From contig JABIQT010000916.1 of the NCBI GenBank assembly GCA_018667995.1, positions 1 through 5,682 of the forward strand: a stretch of 5,682 bases of DNA, given 5' to 3'. Of this stretch, positions 1 to 5,290 are shown piece by piece. The position numbers and the translations under genes were made by a program. This stretch comes from Candidatus Latescibacterota bacterium (GTDB lineage Bacteria > JAAXHH01 > JABIQT01). The notes below the pieces were generated by a model, which saw only the letters and a list, made by a program, of their open reading frames with translations, ran no database searches and had not been told where the DNA came from. Each line of letters opens with the position of its first letter. Positions within the stretch are counted from its first letter, which is position 1.

Positions 1-846
1 CACGACCTGGAGGTCATTTTCTCCACCTGGGGCATGTTTCCTTTAACCGGTGATCAGCTGGACTCATTACCAAACCTGAAGGCTGTATTCTACGCGGCAG
101 GTACGGTTCAGCAGTTCGCGCGACCGTTTCTTGAACGGGGAATCGTCGTCGTAAGCGGCTGGGGCGCAAATGCGGTACCCGTAGCCGAGTTCACGCTCGC
201 CCAGATACTACTTTCAAACAAGAACTACTTCCAGAACGCCCGCGACAGCGCTCATCCGGAATCCAGGAAGAGTGCCACGGGCGGCCCCGGGAATTTCGGG
301 GAAACAGTCTCACTCCTCGGTGCGGGCATGGTGGGCCGAAATGTCCTCAAACTGTTAAAGCCGTTCAGTCTGACTGTACTGGTTTTTGATCCATTCCTCG
401 ACGCGGAGGAGGCGGTCGAACTTGGCGTCACAAAAGTATGCCTCGATGAGGCATTTTCGCGGAGTCATGTGGTGTCCAATCACCTGGCAAACTTGCCGGA
501 GACGGAGCGCATGATCCGAGGAAGCCACATCGCGTCCATGCAGAGCCATGCCGTCTTCATAAATACGGGTAGGGGAGCGACTGTTGCTGAGGAAGAGATG
601 GTAGATGTGCTGCGGGCAAGAACCGATCTTACAGCTCTGCTTGATGTGACATTTCCTGAACCTCCAGCGTCAGACTCACCGCTGTATGGCCTCGAAAACG
701 TCTTCATGACAAACCACATCGCCGGGTCTATGAACAACGAAGTGGTACGCCTAGTGGACTATGTACTGGAGGATTTTGAGGCGTGGCAGAATGGACGCCC
801 AATGAGATACGCTATCACACTGGAGGCGCTAGAGCGGATGGCATAG
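1..846 (+). CDS. D-2-hydroxyacid dehydrogenase, NAD-binding (5' partial)
   Basis: The reading frame is open from base 1, so the start lies upstream; ATG 34 is internal because 11 in-frame family-like residues precede it. The family (phosphoglycerate/glyoxylate-hydroxypyruvate reductase type) interconverts a 2-hydroxyacid and a 2-ketoacid with NAD(H) in the cytoplasm. Counting from the first visible residue, the Rossmann motif GAGMVG is at 107-112. The acidic Asp130 at the end of the second strand favours NAD over NADP. The catalytic Arg191 (INTGRG), Glu220 (FPEP) and His239 (NHIAGS) are all present, so the visible part looks functional. About 281 residues are visible; full-length relatives have roughly 320-340, so I infer some 50 N-terminal residues are missing. 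The stop is TAG 844-846. The racemase-like gene follows after 118 bases on the same strand, suggesting a shared hydroxy-acid or sugar-acid pathway. The substrate cannot be assigned. Confidence 0.92.
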   Translation, partial: HDLEVIFSTWGMFPLTGDQLDSLPNLKAVFYAAGTVQQFARPFLERGIVVVSGWGANAVPVAEFTLAQILLSNKNYFQNARDSAHPESRKSATGGPGNFGETVSLLGAGMVGRNVLKLLKPFSLTVLVFDPFLDAEEAVELGVTKVCLDEAFSRSHVVSNHLANLPETERMIRGSHIASMQSHAVFINTGRGATVAEEEMVDVLRARTDLTALLDVTFPEPPASDSPLYGLENVFMTNHIAGSMNNEVVRLVDYVLEDFEAWQNGRPMRYAITLEALERMA

Positions 847-900
847 TAGAAACGTAGATTGCTAACAGATGATAGATAACCTGTCATTTCCATTCGTGGA

Positions 901-937
901 ATCCTCCCTACGAAGATTCACACTTCGCAGCGAGGAT
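901..937 (+). promoter_or_regulatory. 15-bp-arm imperfect inverted repeat upstream of the racemase-like gene
   Basis: The arms are 901-915 and 923-937, separated by 7 bases. Pairing is 6 bp (901-906 with 932-937), one mismatch, 2 bp, one mismatch, then 5 bp (911-915 with 923-927), giving 13 of 15 positions paired. It ends 27 bases before the ATG at 965 and does not cover the ribosome-binding site (954-958). There is no T-tract after it, so it is not a normal intrinsic terminator for the upstream gene. A DNA operator for a dimeric regulator, or a 5'-leader stem-loop, fits better. A smaller hairpin (888-892 with 897-901, TTCG loop) abuts it and shares base 901. The function is inference. Confidence 0.5.
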
Positions 938-964
938 GAACCATGAATTCTCCAGGAGATAGAG

Positions 965-2140
965 ATGAAGATCACCGGAGTCCGCACGACTCTTTATGAA
1001 GTAGAACTGACACGTCTCCTTGGAGATGCAAACAGTCCTTCCGGTCGAAGTAGGGCTGCACAGGTGGCCGTCTTTCTCGATACAGACGAGGGGCTGACCG
1101 GTATCGGCGTGGGCGCGCCCGGCGCAAGGGGACATATTCACAGCTATGTGGACAATCTTCTTTCGGGTAGCGATCCCCGCGGTGTTCGTGGATTGTGGCA
1201 ACGGATGGTGGACTTCGTTTTCAAAGGCGGCAATAGCGGCATTACCAGCGATGCAATCTGCGCATTGGATATGGCACTCTGGGACCTCAAGGCCAAGGCT
1301 GCCGGCGAGCCCCTATGGCGGCTATTGGGGGCTTCATCAGGGCGCGTCAAGGCCTATGCCAGTGGAATCGACTTGCCGCTTTCCGACGATGAGATTGGTG
1401 CGTTCTATACGCGCATGGCCGGGCTGGGCATCTCGGCGGGAAAACTCAAGGTGGGAATAGACCGCGAAGCAGACCTGCGCCGTCTGCAGATCATGCATGA
1501 CGCCCTTGCCATGTCGGGTAAAAAACCCGCGCTCATGATCGACTCCAACGAATACTGGTCGCCCAAACAGGCCATCCGACACATCTCCTTTTTCGAAAGC
1601 CACTTTGAGCTCGTCTGGGCAGAAGAACCCGCGAGGCGGTGGGACTACCAGGGCCTACGCAAAGTCTCCGAGTCCGTAAACGCCGCCATAGCCACGGGAG
1701 AGAATCTGGACAACATAGGCGACTTCATGCCGCTCATTGCAAATCAAGCGGTCGACATCGTACAGGTCGGCATCGGCACCACCGGCTTAACCGGCGCCAT
1801 GCAGGTTGCTCATATGGCCCACGGCTTCGAGTTGCCCGTGGCCATGATGAATTGTCCCGCCAACTACATGGCGCATCTGGCGGCCTGTCTGCCCAATCAT
1901 ATGATGATGGAAGTCGTTGATGTGGGAATGGACGCCTGCATGATCAGCGACCAGCACGTGGAAGACGGGTGGATTGTCCTGGGCGACAGTCCCGGTTTCG
2001 GATTATCCTTCGACGAGAACAGCCTGGCGGCTGCAGCTGTAGAGGCACCATCAAAAGATGCCGGGGCCAGTCCCTGGGGGCGTAGAGAGGGCGCAGGGCT
2101 CTACGAAGTCGGGCTGGGAGAGGAGCAGACGAGAACGTAA
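965..2140 (+). CDS. Mandelate racemase/muconate lactonizing enzyme family protein
   Basis: This 391-residue enolase-superfamily enzyme has the usual length for the family. Such enzymes abstract the proton alpha to a carboxylate with Mg2+ help and act as sugar-acid dehydratases, epimerases or cycloisomerases. The N-terminal capping domain covers about residues 1-125, with the conserved ALDMALWDLKAK helix at 100-111. The TIM barrel follows. It carries the KxK catalytic lysines (Lys160, Lys162), metal ligands Asp193 (MIDSN), Glu220 (AEEP) and Glu246 (TGEN), Asp264 (VDIVQ), Glu316 (MMMEVVD) and the DSPGFG loop at 341-346. The position of the second catalytic base, His297 in mandelate racemase, appears to be Asn296 (MMNCP). 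The start is firm: AGGAG at 954-958 lies 6 bases before the ATG. It sits between two dehydrogenase genes, which supports acid-sugar catabolism. The subgroup is unassigned; the substrate is unknown. Confidence 0.93.
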   Translation: MKITGVRTTLYEVELTRLLGDANSPSGRSRAAQVAVFLDTDEGLTGIGVGAPGARGHIHSYVDNLLSGSDPRGVRGLWQRMVDFVFKGGNSGITSDAICALDMALWDLKAKAAGEPLWRLLGASSGRVKAYASGIDLPLSDDEIGAFYTRMAGLGISAGKLKVGIDREADLRRLQIMHDALAMSGKKPALMIDSNEYWSPKQAIRHISFFESHFELVWAEEPARRWDYQGLRKVSESVNAAIATGENLDNIGDFMPLIANQAVDIVQVGIGTTGLTGAMQVAHMAHGFELPVAMMNCPANYMAHLAACLPNHMMMEVVDVGMDACMISDQHVEDGWIVLGDSPGFGLSFDENSLAAAAVEAPSKDAGASPWGRREGAGLYEVGLGEEQTRT

Positions 2141-2320
2141 GCCATTGAAATCCGCACTCTCAGATCCTCCGGTTTTCGGAGTGTCCGCCGCGGCTGGCCT
2201 TCGCTTTCGTAGGTGGGACGCTGGGAAACGTTCCCCGTACCATTGTCTGTCACTGGATCAGGAAATGCCCCCATGTTAACCATGTTTCTTTTAGTGGCCA
2301 CCTCGGGACCGCGGTAGCTT

Positions 2321-2330
2321 GATATAAAAT
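2321..2330 (+). promoter_or_regulatory. Possible -10 promoter box for the SDR gene
   Basis: The stretch GATATAAAAT contains TATAAA at 2323-2328, a 5 of 6 match to the sigma-70 -10 consensus, in otherwise GC-rich intergenic DNA. No good -35 hexamer lies 16-18 bases upstream, so this would need an activator or another sigma factor. A transcript starting just after it would have a leader of about 125 bases carrying the inverted repeat at 2391-2413. Confidence 0.25.
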
Positions 2331-2390
2331 GGTGGATCCAAGGAACATCCTGCGTCGCGACGCGGGTGCCCGTACATTTCCCGAAACGTC

Positions 2391-2413
2391 TAATAGGGAA
2401 CGTTGTTCTATTA
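2391..2413 (+). promoter_or_regulatory. TAATAG-N11-CTATTA inverted repeat, probable operator
   Basis: The 6-bp arms are perfect: TAATAG at 2391-2396 and CTATTA at 2408-2413. As RNA the stem could extend by AAC (2399-2401) pairing with GTT (2405-2407), with GG bulged, to 9 bp. It ends 47 bases before the SDR start and downstream of the AT-rich box at 2321-2330, a position suited to a repressor site. An overlapping TTCCC (2378-2382)/GGGAA (2396-2400) pair gives an alternative fold. No regulator gene is visible in the window, so the cognate factor is unknown. Confidence 0.4.
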
Positions 2414-2460
2414 CATCGAATATCATGAATCGTCGACCAAACTGCTGTGGAGGAGATCTG

Positions 2461-3231
2461 ATGGGCGAGATGACATATGCCGGCAAGACGGTTGTGGTTA
2501 CAGGAAGTGCTGGCGGCCTCGGGTTTGAAATGGGACGGCGTTTCGGTGAGGCAGGCGCAACGATCATTCTGACCGACGTCCACGCGGAATTTGGCAATGC
2601 GGCAGCGGAGAGACTCCGTGCCGCCGGCCGAGATGCCCATTTCCACCTGCTCGACGTACGAGAGCCGGAGCAGAGCAGAACGCTCGTAGATCGCATCGTC
2701 ACAGACCACGGAGCCATCGACGTATGGGTGAACAACGCCGGTGTCGCCCATAAAGGTCCAGCGGAATCTCTTCCTGCTGATCAATGGCGGGAAACCATTG
2801 ATGTGATGCTCTCTGGCGCGTTCTACTGTAGCCAGGCTGTGTCGGAGCCCATGCTCGCCCGCGGTGAGGGCGTCATCGTCAACATCGCTTCAGTGATTGG
2901 GTGCAAACCTATCGAAGGCCGTGTGGCTTACGGCACGGCGAAGGCCGGGTTGATGTCGCTGACCGAGGCATTGGGTATCGAGTGGGCGAAACGAGGCGTT
3001 CGCGTGGTAGGTGTCGCGCCTGCTGTCGTCATGACCGACATGGTACGCAAGGGGCTCGCCGAAGGCACAGCCACCGTTGAGGCCTATGAACGACGTACCC
3101 CGATGCGCAGACTTGGAGAACCAGACGAGGTAGCCGATGCCGTACTGTTTCTGGCAAGTGATGCGGCCGCTTACATAACTGCGGAGACCCTTCCGATCGA
3201 CGGCGGGTGGACCGCGTATCAGCTATTCTAA
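2461..3231 (+). CDS. Short-chain dehydrogenase/reductase (SDR), classical NAD type
   Basis: This 256-residue cytoplasmic oxidoreductase probably oxidises or reduces a hydroxyl/keto group on a small metabolite. It has the classical SDR order: cofactor motif TGSAGGLG at 14-21, Asp39 at the end of the second strand (NAD preference), Asp65 in LLDV, NNAG at 91-94, catalytic Ser144, Tyr157 and Lys161 (YGTAK), and a C-terminal IDGGW at 247-251. The Asn of the extended catalytic tetrad seems replaced by Met116 (DVMLSGAF), which is an oddity but not evidence of inactivity. I chose ATG 2461 because AGGAG (2451-2455) sits 5 bases upstream and the Rossmann fold begins right after. The in-frame ATG at 2329 would add 44 residues with no family character. 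It shares strand and a likely pathway with the two genes upstream; its substrate is not identifiable. Confidence 0.94.
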   Translation: MGEMTYAGKTVVVTGSAGGLGFEMGRRFGEAGATIILTDVHAEFGNAAAERLRAAGRDAHFHLLDVREPEQSRTLVDRIVTDHGAIDVWVNNAGVAHKGPAESLPADQWRETIDVMLSGAFYCSQAVSEPMLARGEGVIVNIASVIGCKPIEGRVAYGTAKAGLMSLTEALGIEWAKRGVRVVGVAPAVVMTDMVRKGLAEGTATVEAYERRTPMRRLGEPDEVADAVLFLASDAAAYITAETLPIDGGWTAYQLF

Positions 3232-3319
3232 TTGGACGGTCTCTGGCCAAAACTTCGGAGCATGGAGTCACGGCAGATCCGAGGAGCAGATCACTCGCAT
3301 TGATCAAGGAAAGCCAAAT

Positions 3320-3771
3320 ATGGCATTTAAATCACAACCTCGCGTATCGACACAGATGCTCTTTCGCAGCCCTGTAGAAAGGGTATTCGAAGCATTTGTG
3401 GACCCGGCCATTACCACCAGATTCTGGTTTACCAAGAGCAGTGGCCGCTTGGAACCGGGCAAAGAAGTCGTCTGGGAGTGGGTGATGTACGGTGCTGCTG
3501 GCAAGGTCTTCGTGAAGGAGATCGAAGTCAATGCCGCATCCTGATTGAGTGGAACGAGCCGCCGTCTCCCGTGGAATGGCGATTTACGCCTCGGTCCGAC
3601 GATACGACCCTCGTAACAATTTCCAACTGGGGCTTTGAAGGATCGGACGATGAGGTAATATCGGAAGCTATCGATGCCATGGGCGGATTTTCGTACGTCC
3701 TGGCCGGGCTTAAGGCACTCCTTGAACATGATATCGAGCTGAATCTGGTGGCCGACCACTACCCTGCCTGA
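3320..3771 (+). pseudogene. SRPBCC/AHSA1-type START-like domain protein, frameshifted
   Basis: The first half (from ATG 3320) reads as an SRPBCC domain start: a strand, then PVERVFEAFVDPAITTRFW, typical of the Aha1/AHSA1 group of hydrophobic-cavity proteins. It hits TGA at 3542-3544 after 74 residues. The other half continues one frame over as RILIEW from 3535, through WRFTPRSDDTTLVTISNWGF, to the helix MGGFSYVLAGLKALLEH and a stop at 3769-3771. One inserted C at about 3534-3535 (GCCGC to GCCCGC) would give a seamless product of about 150 residues, the expected length. No slippery heptamer is seen, so programmed frameshifting is unlikely. A recent mutation or a base-calling error in a C run are the main options. 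An AAGGA (3306-3310) lies 9 bases before the ATG. The molecular function of intact relatives is poorly defined. Confidence 0.85.
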
Positions 3772-3860
3772 CACCTGTCAAATCATCCGGACAATTGGTC
3801 GCGCTATCCCTCTATGTCCATGAACCGCAGTTTGAAGTTTTCCAGGAAAATCCACTTCAC

Positions 3861-4442
3861 ATGACTGAACTTTTGAACCTGCTTGCAGAGGTGCATTCCT
3901 GTACCATCTGCTCCCAGGATCTACCCTTGGGACCGAGACCGGTCCTACAGGTACACGCCAATGCCAGAATCCTGATCGCAGGGCAGGCTCCCGGAACCCG
4001 AGTTCATGAATCCGGCATCCCCTTTGATGATCCCAGCGGGGACCGGTTGCGCGAGTGGCTGGGCACTACCCATGAGGTCTTCTACGATCCGGAGCAGATC
4101 GCGATCCTCCCAATGGGTTTCTGCTATCCTGGGACCGGAAACTCGGGAGATCTTCCGCCGAGGTCAGAATGCGCACCTGCATGGCGCACAGCGCTGCTGT
4201 CACATCTGCATAAAATCAAAGTAACGATCGTTCTAGGCAAGTACGCTCAGGACTACCATTTCGGAAGAACGGGAATGTCAGTAACGGATCTGGTAAAATC
4301 CTGGGAAACCCACTGGCCACATCTGGTGCCACTCCCCCATCCAAGTCCACGAAACAATCCATGGCTGCGGCGCAATCCATGGTTCGAACAGGACCTTCTT
4401 CCCGTTCTCCGAAAGGCCGTTGACGAGGCACTTAGGGATTGA
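3861..4442 (+). CDS. Uracil-DNA glycosylase family protein with Fe-S cysteine pattern
   Basis: This 193-residue member of the uracil-DNA glycosylase superfamily is expected to remove uracil or a related damaged base from DNA. Motif A is GQAPG at 41-45, followed by HESGIPFDDPSGDRLREWLG, and motif B is HPSPRN at 160-165. Cys14, Cys17, Cys88 and Cys104 give C-X2-C-X70-C-X15-C, the spacing known for the 4Fe-4S cluster of family-4-type glycosylases, so I infer a cluster here. Activity on uracil is inferred from the superfamily only. The start at ATG 3861 is preferred; AGGA at 3844-3847 is rather far upstream (13 bases). An in-frame TTG at 3795 would add 22 residues lacking family character. It lies 89 bases after the broken SRPBCC gene. 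Its role is DNA repair, with no visible link to the metabolic genes upstream. Confidence 0.9.
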   Translation: MTELLNLLAEVHSCTICSQDLPLGPRPVLQVHANARILIAGQAPGTRVHESGIPFDDPSGDRLREWLGTTHEVFYDPEQIAILPMGFCYPGTGNSGDLPPRSECAPAWRTALLSHLHKIKVTIVLGKYAQDYHFGRTGMSVTDLVKSWETHWPHLVPLPHPSPRNNPWLRRNPWFEQDLLPVLRKAVDEALRD

Positions 4443-4538
4443 ACCTGGCTCGTAGCAGAATGACTTGCCGCCAACCCTATACGCGAGATTGTATAACCAC
4501 GACGTTCAGGGACCTGACTCCAAACATGCTCGGGGTTG

Positions 4539-4589
4539 CGGCAGCACCACTGCCGGTCTCGCGAATCCTCCAAGCACTCCCACCGGCAG
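4539..4589. repeat. Three-arm GC-rich inverted repeat between convergent genes
   Basis: The element has three related arms. CGGCAG (4539-4544) pairs with CTGCCG (4550-4555) across a 5-base loop. The same middle arm, read as CTGCCGGT (4550-4557), pairs perfectly over 8 bp with ACCGGCAG (4582-4589) across 24 bases. The two pairings are mutually exclusive. It lies about 100 bases past the glycosylase stop and just beyond the 3' end of the minus-strand membrane gene, so it could help end or stabilise transcripts from either side. Neither side has a T-tract, so a simple intrinsic terminator is not supported. Confidence 0.45.
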
Positions 4590-4601
4590 GACAGACAATG
4601 C

Positions 4602-4808
4602 CTACTGATTCTCTCTCTTCTGTGCGCGCTTCGCCAGTACCGATAGATACGAAAATGGTATGATCCACACGGCGATCAGTGAATACATCACGATCTCTGT
4701 GTATTCGTCAAACTGTGTACCCGACAATGCCGAGGTCGTCATCATAATGGCCCCAGCAAAAACCAGAGCTACTGCAATATTGAGAAACGCCGCTGTATGG
4801 CTTCGCAT
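4602..4808 (-). CDS. Small membrane protein, two predicted transmembrane helices
   Basis: This encodes 68 residues that I do not recognise as a named family. Two hydrophobic helices are evident at about residues 7-28 and 38-58. They are joined by a short acidic loop (Asp34, Glu35, Glu38) and followed by a basic tail (KRAQKR, 60-65). By the positive-inside rule both ends would be cytoplasmic and the loop periplasmic. The case for a real gene is the clean membrane topology and a ribosome-binding site: on the minus strand GGAG (4816-4819) sits 7 bases before the ATG at 4808. The stop is TAG at 4602-4604. It converges on the glycosylase gene and diverges from the secreted-protein gene. Its leader contains the inverted-repeat cluster at 4830-4908. 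Function is unknown; an overlapping minus-strand frame (4708-4908) lacks this coherence. Confidence 0.68.
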   Translation of the reverse strand: MRSHTAAFLNIAVALVFAGAIMMTTSALSGTQFDEYTEIVMYSLIAVWIIPFSYLSVLAKRAQKRENQ

Positions 4809-4829
4809 AGATGATCTCCATGGTTGTAT

Positions 4830-4908
4830 GAGGCGGCCTTGGTGACAGTGTTACGATAGAGAATCTGCATCCGTAACCCACGAAAAGCAACAGCCGCCTC
4901 CCCACCAA
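4830..4908 (-). promoter_or_regulatory. Candidate structured 5' leader of the small membrane gene
   Basis: Three complementary pairs lie here. GAGGCGGC (4830-4837) matches GCCGCCTC (4893-4900), 8 bp. Inside it, GTTACG (4850-4855) matches CGTAAC (4872-4877), 6 bp with a 16-base loop. TTGGTG (4839-4844) matches CACCAA (4903-4908), 6 bp. The first and third pairs interleave rather than nest, so they are either pseudoknot-like or alternative pairings. The connecting segments are only 1-2 bases, which makes simultaneous full pairing strained, so a switch between folds is easier to accept. The element ends 21 bases upstream of the ATG of the minus-strand gene and leaves its GGAG site free. A cis-acting RNA is inference; it matches no riboswitch class I recognise. 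Confidence 0.4.
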
Positions 4909-5201
4909 TTCCGAGACGCCACATAGACTAGGTGGTTTTTCTGGTCATTCGCTTGATAGATTCAGGTGATGGAAAGCGCGACCTCCGGTGCCCCTGCAAA
5001 ACCAATCTGTTCTGCAAGGCGTCAGCATGTCGTCTTCTCCTAGTCCATGTCAATCTACGGGAGACGTCTCGGGATAACCTTGGACCACTGTAACCGATAC
5101 ACTAAATAGAGCTTGACGGACCGTTTTCAGGCAATCAATTTTGCCCGCGTAAATGTACTCCCTCGGATAGTAAGCCGTGGGGAATCCAAACCGAGTAATA
5201 T

Positions 5202-5217
5202 GCTGCGGTCCCCGCAG
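5202..5217. repeat. 16-base hairpin motif, copy 1 (upstream of secreted-protein gene)
   Basis: GCTGCGGTCCCCGCAG contains perfect 6-bp arms CTGCGG and CCGCAG around TCC. An identical 16-mer occurs at 5369-5384. This copy ends 73 bases before the ATG at 5291 and directly follows a TAATAT box (5196-5201), a position compatible with an operator or a short RNA hairpin. Confidence 0.6.
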
Positions 5218-5290
5218 GTTTGTCACACTGTACTGACCGCCGGAATTCGTTTGCACTGCTCAGCCCGACATCAAAGAATGGTGAATTCCT

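Larger units (their letters stand above)
2141..2460. other. 320-bp intergenic region between racemase-like and SDR genes
   Basis: No convincing gene lies here. Long frames crossing it on the minus strand are mostly shadows of the SDR gene, and the plus-strand frame entering from 2329 is an upstream extension of it. The region contains a short hairpin just after the upstream gene (2167-2171 with 2177-2181, loop GTTTT, no following T-run), a palindrome-like GGGAAACGTTCCC at 2223-2235, an AT-rich box at 2321-2330 and the inverted repeat at 2391-2413. The size and content suggest a promoter/operator region giving the SDR gene its own transcript. Confidence 0.6.
4809..5290. other. 482-bp non-coding divergent region
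   Basis: I see no convincing gene between the minus-strand membrane gene and the plus-strand secreted-protein gene. The 68-residue minus-strand frame at 5050-5256 begins with GTG, has no ribosome-binding site and no recognisable domain. The stretch holds the leader structure at 4830-4908, a weak minus-strand promoter candidate (-35 ATGACC and -10 TATGTG, read as complement of 4943-4948 and 4920-4925, 17-base spacer), the perfect palindrome GAGACGTCTC at 5061-5070, a -35-like TTGACG at 5113-5118 without a good -10, and the first copy of the 16-base hairpin at 5202-5217. It probably contains the promoters of both flanking genes. Confidence 0.6.

Noticed and set aside
2329-2460. N-terminal extension of the SDR from ATG 2329
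   Set aside because: The 44 extra residues lack family character, and ATG 2461 has AGGAG 5 bases upstream with the Rossmann motif at the expected distance.
2101-2784. 227-residue open frame on the minus strand
   Set aside because: It is antisense to the well-supported SDR gene and runs through the intergenic gap; the translation has no domain-like pattern.
3289-3305. GATCA/TGATC inverted repeat before the SRPBCC gene
   Set aside because: Only 5 bp of stem; common by chance and not clearly covering the ribosome-binding site.
3769-3780. Palindrome TGACACCTGTCA at the SRPBCC stop codon
   Set aside because: Arms are 5 bp with a 2-base centre, too small to claim an operator and too tight for an RNA hairpin.
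3795-3860. Earlier TTG start for the glycosylase
   Set aside because: The 22 added residues show no family similarity and no ribosome-binding site; ATG 3861 begins a normal-length protein.
4355-4384. Direct repeat CAATCCATGG in the glycosylase gene
   Set aside because: It encodes the repeated NPW of the C-terminal motif NPWLRRNPWF, so protein sequence explains it.
4902-4940. CCACC/GGTGG stem followed by TTTTT, terminator-like
   Set aside because: The stem is only 5 bp with a 24-base loop, and no plus-strand gene ends nearby.
5050-5256. 68-residue minus-strand frame in the divergent region
   Set aside because: GTG start without a ribosome-binding site and no recognisable motif; it cannot be excluded but is not supported.
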